Source: Enterovibrio qingdaonensis (GTDB taxonomy: Bacteria; Pseudomonadota; Gammaproteobacteria; Enterobacterales; Vibrionaceae). Taken from it: a DNA stretch of 53,922 nt. The stretch covers positions 1 to 53,922 of the forward strand of contig NZ_JAJUBB010000028.1 of NCBI RefSeq assembly GCF_028683135.1, in the 5' to 3' direction. A program made the position numbers and the translations under genes. Below, one piece after another: positions 1 to 8,969 of this stretch. Position 1 is the stretch's first letter. Every line of letters begins with the position of its first letter. Under the pieces are notes generated by a model. That model saw only the letters and a list, made by a program, of their open reading frames with translations, was not told the DNA's origin and did not search any database.

Positions 1-7
1 CCCAACG

Positions 8-22
8 AGGGCGGCTTTTTAT
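8..22 (+). terminator. Right half of a terminator cut by the window edge
   Basis: A GGGCGGC run followed by TTTTT looks like the descending arm and U-tract of a rho-independent terminator. The matching left arm would lie before base 1. It would end a rightward gene converging on vpsR. Confidence 0.4.
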
Positions 23-33
23 TGGCTGTTCAA

Positions 34-1368
34 TTAGCGAAAGCTACGAGGCGCTGGAATCAAACTGTGTTTATTGAGCAAGCGGTACATGGTTGCACGA
101 GACACGCCCAACTCTTTTGCCGCCGCAGATACCTGACCATTATTACTTTCAAGCACAGCTAGCAAAGCATCACGTTCTGACTCTTCACGAATTTTGCGTA
201 AGCTTTGCTTATAATCACCTTGACGTGGTAGGTCGAGGTGCTCAGCTTCAATCACCAAGTTATCTGCAAGAAGTACCGCACGTTTAACCTGATTGATCAG
301 CTCGCGCACATTACCTGGCCAGCTGTAGTTGGTCAGGATCTTATTGCCTTCTTCCGAGAACGTGCGCGCTTGCGTGTTGTATTGGCGAGCAAACTTCAAC
401 AGGAAGTGCTCTGCAAGCTCTGGAATGTCTGCGCTGCGCTCTTTCAGTGAAGGGACAGAAATCCGCAGTACATTGAGGCGATAGAACAGATCTTCACGGA
501 AATGCCCTTCAGCCACAGCTTTCTCCAAATCCATATGTGTCGCTGCAATCACGCGGACATCGATTTCTTTCGCGTACTTGTCATCGTGCGACTCCACCGT
601 CCCATCTTGCAGAAGGTGCAGCAGGTTTGCTTGCAGGTTTAGCGGCAAATCACCAATTTCATCGAGGAACAGCGTGCCTTGGTGGGCTTGTTGCACTTTG
701 CCTTCATTAGCACCATCACCAAAGAGCTCGCTCTGAATCAATTTCTCTGGCAATGCGCTACATTTCACCGACACAAATGGGCCTTTCGCACGGGTCGATG
801 CGTTGTGTATCGCCATACCCACCAGTTCTTTACCTGTGCCGCTTTCGCCGTTAATTAAAACGGAGACATCCGTAGGTGCCACACGTCGCACCTGGTCGCG
901 TAGCTTCTTCATGACGGAGGTTTTACCCAGTAAACCCATATCACTGTGATCGCCAAGTTGCGGCCAAACGTGACGCTCCAGCTTCAACATACCCAATTGG
1001 TGTCCGATGGTGCTCATCAATTGGCTATCGGGAATTGGAGAGGTAAAGTAATCAATACAGAAGCTGACAATAAATTGGCAGATCGCATCGTTGTTGAGTT
1101 GATCTTCACGAATCAGTGCAAGCCAGCGAACTTGTTTATTGCGATTTACCAGCGATGCGACACCATTCAAGCTAAAATCATCGTGGCTTATATCAACTAT
1201 ACCAATACAAGGACCGATATCTTGTAGTAAGGTTTGAGCTGCTCTGAGATCATAACAACGGTGACAACGCCACCCTGCTTGCTCCAGTGTTGCCAACCAT
1301 GGTTCGTACGTTCCTCCAACTACCACGAGTGAGCTTGGAACTGCCTCAGATCTGAATTGCATACCCAT
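34..1368 (-). CDS. vpsR: VpsR, c-di-GMP-responsive biofilm transcription regulator
   Basis: This 444-residue protein has the NtrC architecture: an N-terminal receiver-like domain (about 1-130, Asp59 in the phospho-acceptor position), an AAA+ domain (about 145-370, Walker A GESGTGK at 174-180, Walker B LFLDEIGD near 233-240) and a C-terminal Fis-type helix-turn-helix (about 400-440). Length and sequence match VpsR of Vibrio cholerae, which activates exopolysaccharide (vps) and biofilm genes and binds c-di-GMP. After ELFG (214-217) the usual GAFTGA loop that contacts sigma-54 is missing; the text runs ELFGDGANEGKVQQAH. That agrees with VpsR working with sigma-70 RNA polymerase. It is the leftmost gene and has no operon partner visible. 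The start ATG is followed two codons later by a second ATG, so the true start could be six bases further in. Confidence 0.93.
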   Translation of the reverse strand: MGMQFRSEAVPSSLVVVGGTYEPWLATLEQAGWRCHRCYDLRAAQTLLQDIGPCIGIVDISHDDFSLNGVASLVNRNKQVRWLALIREDQLNNDAICQFIVSFCIDYFTSPIPDSQLMSTIGHQLGMLKLERHVWPQLGDHSDMGLLGKTSVMKKLRDQVRRVAPTDVSVLINGESGTGKELVGMAIHNASTRAKGPFVSVKCSALPEKLIQSELFGDGANEGKVQQAHQGTLFLDEIGDLPLNLQANLLHLLQDGTVESHDDKYAKEIDVRVIAATHMDLEKAVAEGHFREDLFYRLNVLRISVPSLKERSADIPELAEHFLLKFARQYNTQARTFSEEGNKILTNYSWPGNVRELINQVKRAVLLADNLVIEAEHLDLPRQGDYKQSLRKIREESERDALLAVLESNNGQVSAAAKELGVSRATMYRLLNKHSLIPAPRSFR

Positions 1369-1729
1369 AACGCCTGCCTTTAGTCATCCATTAACGACAT
1401 GTGTTCAAAATGTTGTGAGTATCATTATATTTTGTAAGACAACGCCGTCTGTCTCATTGTAGATACAACATGAGTCTCATATCTTCACTCATCCCAAAAA
1501 AGACACTTTTCTATCATTATTTACTGACGACCACGGCGTGAAGAGATGATTAAAATGCACTGAAAATCAACGCATAAGCAACTCCTCTCCTTTTCTAGCG
1601 ATACGCAACAAAAAGCGGAACACAATCCATTTCTCATTAATGAGAAAAAATCAAAATGCTCTAAATTTTCTTAGATCATAGACTATGCCCCGATTTCGTG
1701 AGGCTATGTAACGGGTATTTAAAAAGAAA
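1369..1729. other. Upstream region of vpsR, no gene
   Basis: This 361-base AT-rich stretch should carry the vpsR promoter. An imperfect inverted repeat around 1455-1476 (CTCATTGT ... ACAACATGAG) is the only structured element I noticed; it could be an operator, but I cannot assign a factor. No credible ORF or RNA gene was seen. Confidence 0.45.
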
Positions 1730-1752
1730 ACCGCGTCATTATAAGACGCGGT
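1730..1752 (-). terminator. Terminator of the amidohydrolase gene
   Basis: Stem ACCGCGTC / GACGCGGT with a 7-nt loop. On the minus strand it is followed by a T-rich tract (complement of 1721-1730). It sits about 30 bases after the stop codon. Confidence 0.85.
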
Positions 1753-1781
1753 CTTTGGTGTAAGGCAGGGAACAGTAAAGT

Positions 1782-3200
1782 TTACTGAACGATCTCTCCG
1801 CTCTCAATTACGGTTTGTCTCACTTTGTCTGCGAATTGCAACGCTTCTTTGCGCACAGCATCTTCATCAACAGTCTTAATGTCTCGATCTTGCATCAGAA
1901 CCTGACCATCAACGATTGCGTGTTTCACATTTGTCGCATAAGCAGAGTACACCAACGCAGAGTATGGATTGTAAACCGGCACCATGTTCGGTGCTTTTGT
2001 ATCGACAACGATGATGTCAGCCAGTTTACCCGTTTCCAGCGAGCCGATTTTGTCTTCCATGTGCAGTGCACGTGCGGCTCCTATGGTCGCCATTTCAATC
2101 ACTTTGACTGGCGGCATAGCAGCACGGTCTTTATTCACGAGCTTGTGTACTTTCGCCACTTGATTGAACTCGTCAACGGTGCTCAAGGTGTTACCTGACA
2201 TTGGTCCATCGGTTCCCAGACCAATACGCAGACCGTCGTCAAACATCTGCAGTGCAGGTGATACACCTTTCGCTGACTTGATGTTCGCACTCATGTTGTG
2301 CGCGATACCCACATCGTGCTTTTTCAGCAGGGCAATGTCTTCATCATCCACATTGATCACGTGTGCGCCGACCAAATTCGGCGTTAGTGCACCGATGTCA
2401 GCCATGTATTCCACAGGCGATTTACCACCGCTGCGCTCAGCAATCACTTCGTTTTCGCGATCCGATTCCGCTAGGTGAATCATCACGGGTACATCATGCT
2501 CAAGCGACAGCTTGGTGATCTTTTGCAGTACTTCAGTGGTGTTGGTGTAAGGCGCATGTGGCGCAAATGCGGGAGTAATACGTGGGTGGTCTTTATATTC
2601 TTCAATGAAGTTCAGCGCGTACTGAATCCCTTCTTCCGCGTTCGCCGCATCAGCGACCGGAAACTTAATCACGGTTTCGCCCAAGATCGCGCGCATGCCG
2701 ATTTGGTCAACCGTCTTCGCCACTTCGTCTTCGAAGTAGTACATGTCGGCATAGGTGGTTACACCGCCTTTTAGCATCTCCACGTTACCCAATTGCGCCC
2801 CGATGCGCACCATGTCACGGCTCACCAGTTTCTTTTCTAAGGGGAAGATGTAACGGTGCAGACGGTCTGGCACGTCATCGCCCAGTGAACGGAATACGGT
2901 CATTGAAGCATGCGTGTGCGTATTAATCAGGCCTGGCATGACGATATCGCCATCCACATCCAATACTTTCTTGGCGTTGTAGTCGTCAGCCAGCGATTCA
3001 TCACCAACAGCAACAATCTTGTTGCCCTTGACCGCAACCACACCATTTTCGAATACCGTCTTATCGGCATTCATGGTCAGTACGGTCGCATCAGTGATCA
3101 ACAGGTCAACGTTCTCAGCCGCAAGCACAGCAGAAGACATCATGGTAGCCAGTGCAACACTGGCTGAAAGAAGGGATTTTTTCAGCATCATTTTCTTCAT
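1782..3200 (-). CDS. Exported amidohydrolase, MTA/SAH deaminase-like
   Basis: This 472-residue protein belongs to the TRZ/ATZ (metal-dependent amidohydrolase) group, which includes 5-methylthioadenosine/S-adenosylhomocysteine deaminases. Visible family marks are the THTH metal motif after GLIN (about residues 92-96), FAPHAPYT, the HLAESDRE histidine-glutamate motif and the LGTDGPMSGN aspartate motif. The first ~27 residues form a clear Sec-type signal peptide: lysines, a hydrophobic run, then SSAVLAA. Most relatives are cytoplasmic, so a periplasmic location is unusual. It stands alone with its own terminator. The substrate is not shown by the sequence; adenosine derivatives, other aminated heterocycles, or a chlorohydrolase-type reaction are all possible. 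A later in-frame ATG near 3188 would shorten the protein slightly but keep the signal peptide. Confidence 0.8.
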   Translation of the reverse strand: MKKMMLKKSLLSASVALATMMSSAVLAAENVDLLITDATVLTMNADKTVFENGVVAVKGNKIVAVGDESLADDYNAKKVLDVDGDIVMPGLINTHTHASMTVFRSLGDDVPDRLHRYIFPLEKKLVSRDMVRIGAQLGNVEMLKGGVTTYADMYYFEDEVAKTVDQIGMRAILGETVIKFPVADAANAEEGIQYALNFIEEYKDHPRITPAFAPHAPYTNTTEVLQKITKLSLEHDVPVMIHLAESDRENEVIAERSGGKSPVEYMADIGALTPNLVGAHVINVDDEDIALLKKHDVGIAHNMSANIKSAKGVSPALQMFDDGLRIGLGTDGPMSGNTLSTVDEFNQVAKVHKLVNKDRAAMPPVKVIEMATIGAARALHMEDKIGSLETGKLADIIVVDTKAPNMVPVYNPYSALVYSAYATNVKHAIVDGQVLMQDRDIKTVDEDAVRKEALQFADKVRQTVIESGEIVQ

Positions 3201-3330
3201 TAATAAGCGGCAAGGAATTGCGCCTGCATGATGCGTTCAGAACACGAAAACCCAAACAAAAATGTTAAATGCGTCGCAAAAAATGTGACATTGAGCAAAC
3301 GATTGCCAGCAAGGTTTTGCGCATAAAAAA

Positions 3331-3350
3331 ACACCGACAATTGTCGGTGT
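3331..3350. terminator. Bidirectional terminator after lysS
   Basis: A perfect 20-base palindrome, ACACCGACAA / TTGTCGGTGT, is flanked by an A run on the left and a T run on the right. It lies about 50 bases past the lysS stop codon. Confidence 0.88.
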
Positions 3351-3398
3351 TTTTGTGTCTCAGCGTTGTCTTACTTCTGTCTCAGAAGCGAGCCAGAA

Positions 3399-4913
3399 TT
3401 AGTCTTTCTTCTGGTTTTGAGGACGCATCGCAGGGAACAGAATCACGTCACGGATAGTGTGCGTGTTGGTGAACAGCATCGCCAAACGGTCGATACCAAT
3501 ACCCTGACCTGCTGTTGGTGGCAAACCATGCTCCAGCGCAGTGATGTAGTCTGCATCGTAGAACATCGCTTCGTCGTCACCTGACTCTTTCGCGTCAACC
3601 TGTGCTTTAAAGCGCGCATCTTGGTCTTCTGCGTCGTTAAGCTCAGAGAAGCCATTCGCCACTTCACGGCCACCGATGAAGAATTCAAAGCGGTCAGTGA
3701 AGAACGGGTTATCGTCGCTACGACGTGCCAACGGAGAAATATCAGCTGGGTAGCCAGTGATGAAGGTTGGCTGAATCAGTTTAGGCTCAGCGGTTTCACC
3801 GAAGATTTCTTCCAGCAGCTGACCACAAGTCCAGAACTTCTCTACGTAGATTTCCAGTGACTGCGCAATAGAAACCATCAGATCGCGGTCTTGAACACCT
3901 TCTTCAGTCAACGCTTGGATTTCTGCGTGCTCTGGGTTGTAGTGCTTAATCGCATCCAGCATGGTCATGCGCGCATACTTACCGCCGAATTCAACAGTGT
4001 GCTCACCGTATGGCATTGCAGAGTGACCCAAAACATCGATTGCAACAGTGCGCAGCATGTCTTCAGTCAGGTCAATCAGATCGTTGTAATCCGCGTACGC
4101 CATGTAGAACTCAATCATGGTGAATTCTGGGTTGTGACGTGGAGACAGACCTTCGTTACGGAAGTTACGGTTGATTTCGAATACACGCTCGAAACCACCC
4201 ACAACCAGACGCTTCAGGTACAGCTCAGGCGCGATGCGCAGGAACATTTCCTGATCCAGTGCGTTGTGGTGCGTGATAAACGGACGTGCAGATGCACCAC
4301 CCGGGATCACTTGCATCATTGGCGTTTCCACTTCCATGAAGTCTTTTGACTCCATGTAACGGCGGATCGCCGAAATCAGCTTAGAACGGACTTTGAATGC
4401 GTTGCGTGAATCTTCGTTCACGATCAAATCCACGTAACGCTGACGGTAACGTGTTTCCTGATCGGTCAAACCGTGGAATTTTTCTGGCAGAGGACGCAGT
4501 GCTTTAGTCAGCAGTTGGTACTCTTCCATGTTCACGTAAAGATCGCCTTTACCTGATTTGTGCAGTGCACCTTTCACACCGATGATGTCACCGATATCCA
4601 GACCTTGATACTGCTCTTTAAGTACGTTCTGTACATCTTTGGCAGCATAAGCCTGAATACGACCGCTCACGTCTTGCAGTGCCAAAAATGGGCCACGTTT
4701 AGCCATCACACGGCCAGCAACGCTGACTTTATGATCCAGAGCTTCCAGTTCTTCCTTGGTCTTTTCGCCAAACTCAGCCTGAAGATCAGCCGCTTTGTTC
4801 TCACGGCGGAAGTCATTTGGGTGGCCGTTTGCATTGCAGCTTTGACGAATGTGGTTCAGTTTTGCACGACGTTCTGCAATCAGCTTGTTTTCGTCTAGTA
4901 ACTGGTCAGTCAT
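3399..4913 (-). CDS. lysS: Lysyl-tRNA synthetase, class II
   Basis: This cytoplasmic enzyme charges tRNA-Lys with lysine. At 504 residues it has the normal bacterial length. The N-terminal OB-fold anticodon-binding domain (about 60-150, [12 protein letters not shown]) precedes the class II catalytic core, with motif 2 ([20 protein letters not shown]) and motif 3 ([11 protein letters not shown] near the C-terminus). It lies 26 bases downstream of prfB on the same strand, the standard prfB-lysS operon of gamma-proteobacteria, so the two are probably co-transcribed. A strong palindromic terminator follows. Nothing unusual was seen. Confidence 0.97.
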   Translation of the reverse strand: MTDQLLDENKLIAERRAKLNHIRQSCNANGHPNDFRRENKAADLQAEFGEKTKEELEALDHKVSVAGRVMAKRGPFLALQDVSGRIQAYAAKDVQNVLKEQYQGLDIGDIIGVKGALHKSGKGDLYVNMEEYQLLTKALRPLPEKFHGLTDQETRYRQRYVDLIVNEDSRNAFKVRSKLISAIRRYMESKDFMEVETPMMQVIPGGASARPFITHHNALDQEMFLRIAPELYLKRLVVGGFERVFEINRNFRNEGLSPRHNPEFTMIEFYMAYADYNDLIDLTEDMLRTVAIDVLGHSAMPYGEHTVEFGGKYARMTMLDAIKHYNPEHAEIQALTEEGVQDRDLMVSIAQSLEIYVEKFWTCGQLLEEIFGETAEPKLIQPTFITGYPADISPLARRSDDNPFFTDRFEFFIGGREVANGFSELNDAEDQDARFKAQVDAKESGDDEAMFYDADYITALEHGLPPTAGQGIGIDRLAMLFTNTHTIRDVILFPAMRPQNQKKD

Positions 4914-4939
4914 AGTGAACCTTTGAATTATCTAAAAAA

Positions 4940-6038
4940 TTACAAACCAGATTTCAGGCTGGCTTCAATAAACTTGTCGAGATCACCGTCAAGTACCGCT
5001 TGGGTATTACGGTTTTCGATACCGGTACGCAGATCTTTAATGCGTGAGTCATCCAGAACGTATGAACGGATCTGGCTGCCCCAACCAATGTCAGACTTAG
5101 ATTCTTCGTTCGCCTGTTTCTCTGCGTTCTGCTTTTGCAGTTCGAGTTCAAACAGTTTTGCGCGAAGTTGTTTCATCGCCTGATCTTTGTTTTTGTGCTG
5201 GCTACGGTCATTCTGGCACTGCACCACGGTATTGGTTGGTACGTGTGTGATACGTACAGCAGATTCGGTGGTGTTAACGTGCTGACCACCCGCACCCGAC
5301 GCACGGTATACATCGATACGCAGGTCAGATGGGTTAATATCGATCGCGATATTTTCATCCACTTCTGGGTAGATGAATGCCGAAGCAAACGACGTATGGC
5401 GACGACCGCCTGAGTCAAACGGTGACTTACGAACCAGACGGTGAACACCGGTCTCGGTGCGCAACCAGCCGTAAGCGTACTCGCCGCTGATGCGAACAGT
5501 TGCAGATTTCAATCCAGCCACATCGCCTTCAGACACTTCAATCACTTCTGTCTTGAAGCCCTTAGCATCCGCCCAACGTAGGTACATGCGCAACATCATG
5601 GATGTCCAGTCTTGCGCTTCGGTACCACCTGAGCCAGCTTGCAGGTCGATATAACAATCAGAACCATCGTGGTCACCGGAGAACATGCGACGGAATTCCA
5701 GCTTCGCCAATTTCTCTTCCAGATCACTCAGTTCTGGTTCGATTTCATCGAAGGTATCTTGGTCGCTTTCTTCAATCGCCAGTTCCAAAAGATCAGTGAT
5801 GTACACACCGCCTTGGTCCAGCAGATCAATGGTTTCTACCACAGCTTCCAACGACGCACGTTCACGGCCCAGTGCTTGCGCACGCTCAGGATCGTTCCAT
5901 ACGTCAGGTTGCTCAAGTTCAGCATTAACTTCTTCTAGACGCTCTTTCTTGGCGTCATAGTCAAAGATACCCCCTAAGGACATTTGCACGGTCTGCAATG
6001 TCCGCTAGGCGGTTTTTGATCGGATTGATTTCAAACAT
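4940..6038 (-). CDS. prfB: Peptide chain release factor 2, with programmed +1 frameshift
   Basis: RF2 recognises UGA and UAA stop codons and triggers peptide release on the ribosome. The true start is the ATG at 6038, not the downstream in-frame ATG near 5998. Reading from 6038 gives [14 protein letters not shown] and on to an in-frame UGA at codon 26 (5963-5961). One base must be skipped there to enter the long frame, giving a 365-residue protein, the same length as E. coli RF2. The long frame carries the SPF anticodon-like tripeptide (RKSPFDSGG) and the catalytic GGQ motif (SGAGGQHVN). The shift makes synthesis self-regulating: low RF2 lets the ribosome pause and slip. It is followed by lysS in the same operon. 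Automated callers that ignore frameshifts truncate the N-terminus. Confidence 0.96.
5961..5975 (-). promoter_or_regulatory. RF2 programmed frameshift site
   Basis: On the minus strand the sequence reads AGGGGGTATCTTTGAC. It combines an internal Shine-Dalgarno-like AGGGGG, three bases of spacing and the slippery CUU-UGA-C. This is the classic autoregulatory +1 frameshift signal of prfB. The UGA is codon 26 counted from the ATG at 6038. Confidence 0.95.
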
Positions 6039-6174
6039 GGTCACTTATTTAAGTTCGGAATGAGTTTTAACCGCCGAATTCTACAGAATCGCGGAGAGAA
6101 TATACAGAGTGTGATAGGGATCAAATGGGAAAAATTGAGAGAAAAGTGTGGAAATAGGGTCAAGCATGAAATTT

Positions 6175-6207
6175 GGTGCCGATGTGCGGCGATCGCACAT
6201 CGGCACC
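6175..6207. repeat. 14-bp perfect hairpin between recJ and prfB
   Basis: Perfect inverted repeat: GGTGCCGATGTGCG, five-base loop, then its exact complement. It begins 18 bases beyond the recJ stop codon and has no T-tract on either strand (flank AAATTT), so it is not a standard terminator. It may be an RNA-stability or processing element, a dispersed palindromic repeat, or a protein-binding site. Confidence 0.75.
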
Positions 6208-6224
6208 GGACTCACGTGACAACC

Positions 6225-7952
6225 TTAAACGGCCGCCAAGTGCTCTACCATCAATTGAACCGTTCGATTCCCTCGAAACTCATTCACATCAAGGCGATAG
6301 GCCAGCTCAACCATTTGTACTGACGGATCGGGCCAGCGGCGAAGGTCAATATTGAACGCAATACCATCGACCATTTGCCCGCCCATTACTGGCTCCAGCA
6401 TCATTTTCAAATGTTTCCCCCCCACCAGCTTTTGATGCAGCAATTTGAATTTGCCATCAAATAACGGTTCAGGGAAACCCTGCCCCCAAGGTCCGCCACT
6501 TCGCAATATTTCTGCGACGTCCAGTGATATTTCATTGGGGAGCAATTCACCATCAGACAGGAGCACACCTTTAAGCTCGTCCTCGCTGATCACATTTCTC
6601 ACGGCCTCATCAAACAGGCGAGAAAAGCGATCATAATCCACTTCTGCAATGGTTAACCCCGCCGCCATGGCGTGACCACCAAATTTTTTAATTAGCCCAG
6701 GGTTTTGAGTATCAATCAAATCCAGCGTGTCACGCATGTGAAGCCCTTGGATAGAACGTGCTGACCCCTTAATCATTCCCTCGCCACCGTCGGCAAACGC
6801 AATAACGGGGCGATGGAATTTGTCTTTGATACGCGAAGCAAGAATACCAATCACACCTTGGTGCCATTCGCGTTGGAAGAGTGCTAGCCCGCTTGGCAAA
6901 CAGGTATCTTCACCGAATTGAAGACGCTCACAAATCGCCATGGCCTCTTCTTTCATGCCCTGTTCAATCTCTTTGCGCGTTTGGTTCAAACCATCTAGCT
7001 CACTCGCCATTTGTCTCGCAGCTTGAAGATGCTGACAAAGAAGCAGCTCAACCCCGAACGACATATCATCCAAACGACCTGCTGCATTAATGCGTGGGCC
7101 AAGGGCAAAACCAAAGTCACTAGCGACCAGAGTCGACATATTGCGGTTTGCCACTTCGATTAAAGCCTGGATCCCGGGACGACATTTTCCAGCGCGGATT
7201 CGCATCAACCCTTGATGCACCAAAATACGGTTGTTGGTATCCAGTGACACGACGTCAGCGACTGTGCCTAAAGCAACGAGGTCCAGCAGCTCCGCCAAAT
7301 TGGGTTCTGCCATGCCACGCGCCGAAAACCATCCGGACTCACGAAGGTGCGCGCGCAATGCCAACATCAAATAAAACGCCACACCAACACCCGCGAGAGA
7401 TTTGGACGGAAAACCGCACTCATTGAGGTTTGGATTCACCATCGCATCGGCATCAGGCAGGACATCTCCAGGTAAGTGGTGGTCAGTCACCACCACCTGA
7501 ATACCCAACGCTTTTGCGGCAGCAACCCCTTCTATTGAGGACACGCCGTTGTCCACGGTCATGATAAGTTCAGCCCCTTTCGCCGCGGCTTGTTCAACAA
7601 CCTCAGGGCTTAGCCCATAACCATCCTCAAATCGGTTAGGCACCAAATAGTCAACATTCGAACACCCCATCATACGAAACGCCGTTACCGACAATGCAGA
7701 ACTCGTCGCGCCATCAGCATCAAAGTCTCCAACGATGATGATGCGTCGGTCATTTGCCATGGCCTCTGAAAGTAACGCGACGGCTCTCTCGATTCCGTGC
7801 AATGCGTTATAACTCAACAGGCCTTTTGCACTGCGCTCCAACTCACCTTCATTTAAGATGCCGCGATTGGCATAAATGCGCTGAAGTAAAGGCGGGATAG
7901 AGCTCGGGAACGCAGCGTTGGGTGACGGCTGGCGACGTTTTATTTCAATCAT
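6225..7952 (-). CDS. recJ: Single-stranded-DNA-specific 5'-3' exonuclease RecJ
   Basis: RecJ degrades single-stranded DNA 5' to 3' in recombination (RecF pathway), mismatch repair and base-excision repair. The 575 residues align end to end with E. coli RecJ (577). The DHH phosphoesterase domain shows GDFDADGATS (about 76-85), a VDNG motif and the signature TDHHLPGD. The DHHA1 domain carries KFGGHAMAAG near residue 420-430. The C-terminal OB-fold follows. It lies between dsbC and prfB, the gene order also known in E. coli. The dsbC terminator upstream and the hairpin downstream suggest that it has its own promoter as well as possible read-through transcription. Confidence 0.97.
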   Translation of the reverse strand: MIEIKRRQPSPNAAFPSSIPPLLQRIYANRGILNEGELERSAKGLLSYNALHGIERAVALLSEAMANDRRIIIVGDFDADGATSSALSVTAFRMMGCSNVDYLVPNRFEDGYGLSPEVVEQAAAKGAELIMTVDNGVSSIEGVAAAKALGIQVVVTDHHLPGDVLPDADAMVNPNLNECGFPSKSLAGVGVAFYLMLALRAHLRESGWFSARGMAEPNLAELLDLVALGTVADVVSLDTNNRILVHQGLMRIRAGKCRPGIQALIEVANRNMSTLVASDFGFALGPRINAAGRLDDMSFGVELLLCQHLQAARQMASELDGLNQTRKEIEQGMKEEAMAICERLQFGEDTCLPSGLALFQREWHQGVIGILASRIKDKFHRPVIAFADGGEGMIKGSARSIQGLHMRDTLDLIDTQNPGLIKKFGGHAMAAGLTIAEVDYDRFSRLFDEAVRNVISEDELKGVLLSDGELLPNEISLDVAEILRSGGPWGQGFPEPLFDGKFKLLHQKLVGGKHLKMMLEPVMGGQMVDGIAFNIDLRRWPDPSVQMVELAYRLDVNEFRGNRTVQLMVEHLAAV

Positions 7953-8080
7953 GAAGACAAGACCTATATCTGACGCCGATTAGGTTTGACGTCATTTCGA
8001 ATGCGGATTGAGACGATCATTGTAACGGGCCAAATGCAAAGCGAAAGCCCTACTCTTGGATATCAGCGGCGAGAAACAAA

Positions 8081-8104
8081 AAAGCGCCGGATTACCGACG
8101 CTTT
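8081..8104 (-). terminator. Terminator after dsbC
   Basis: Stem AAAGCG-C-CGG / CCG-A-CGCTTT with one mismatch and a 4-nt ATTA loop. A-rich sequence to the left gives a U-tract on the minus strand. It separates dsbC from recJ. Confidence 0.75.
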
Positions 8105-8119
8105 CTTAAGCAAGAAGAT

Positions 8120-8857
8120 TTACCCCTTAGCTTCCAATGTTTCAAGTAAACGGTCGGCAGGTACGTAACCACCTAGCATGGTGCCGTCTTCAAGCATAAT
8201 TGCTGGCGTACCAGTAACGCCCATCGACGTACCTAGAGCCATATGGCGACGCACCAGATCCGTACATTCCTGCGAGTCTTTATCAAACTCACGCGCCTTC
8301 GCCAGATTCATCGCATTTGCTTTGTCATCGGCACACCAGATTGCGCTCATCTCGCCGATATTTGGAGAGCGTTCACCTGAGCGTGGGAATGCCAGATAAC
8401 GCACGGTGATCCCAAGATCGTTATATTGTTGCATTTCACGATGCAGCTTCATGCAATAGCCACACGTCGTGTCCGTGAACACATTCACCACGTACTTTTC
8501 ATCTTTAGCTGGGTAGACAATCAGCTCTTTCTCAACACCTGACGCATCAAACAACTTCTTGTTGCGTTTGGCCTGAGTGATTTCAGTCATGTTAATGGAC
8601 TCAGTCTCCGTCGTATGGAAAAGTTGTCCATAAATGAAATACGACCCGTCTTTGTTGGTATACACAACGCCGCCATTCGTGACGACCTCATACATCCCCT
8701 CTAAAGGTAGCTTTTCCACCGACTCCACATTCAGCCGATACTTCGCCAACACATTAGCGATCGCCGCGTTATCGGCACCGTCAGCAGCATATACACTTGC
8801 CGACAACATGGCTGAAGCCATCACGACACTGCTTAGTAGTCGCTTGAATCTCATCAT
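8120..8857 (-). CDS. dsbC: Periplasmic disulfide isomerase DsbC
   Basis: DsbC is a homodimeric periplasmic protein that reshuffles wrong disulfide bonds; in E. coli it is kept reduced by DsbD. The 245 residues begin with a signal peptide (about 1-24, ending SVYAA). A dimerisation domain follows (about 28-90), then a thioredoxin fold with the active site CGYC at residues 132-135 and the cis-proline loop TGTPAIM. It lies 112 bases downstream of xerD and upstream of recJ on the same strand, as in E. coli. Two further cysteines (IWCADD and QECTDL) match the second, structural disulfide of the family. The paralogue DsbG is less likely because of the CGYC motif and the gene context. Confidence 0.95.
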   Translation of the reverse strand: MMRFKRLLSSVVMASAMLSASVYAADGADNAAIANVLAKYRLNVESVEKLPLEGMYEVVTNGGVVYTNKDGSYFIYGQLFHTTETESINMTEITQAKRNKKLFDASGVEKELIVYPAKDEKYVVNVFTDTTCGYCMKLHREMQQYNDLGITVRYLAFPRSGERSPNIGEMSAIWCADDKANAMNLAKAREFDKDSQECTDLVRRHMALGTSMGVTGTPAIMLEDGTMLGGYVPADRLLETLEAKG

Positions 8858-8969
8858 TACATTTGTCCTGAATAAGGCAAAGCATTCGCTTTGCAGGCAA
8901 CGGTTAACTTCTCAGACCGGAAAAACAGGAAAAAATCCCGCTTCAGGCAATTTTTTAATGCGAAAAGCA

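Noticed and set aside
1815-3231. Several ORFs opposite the amidohydrolase
   Set aside because: They are shadows of the coding frame, without ribosome-binding sites or recognisable products.
3891-4349. 152-codon plus-strand ORF opposite lysS
   Set aside because: Lies fully inside lysS on the opposite strand; cysteine/histidine-rich composition typical of antisense frames.
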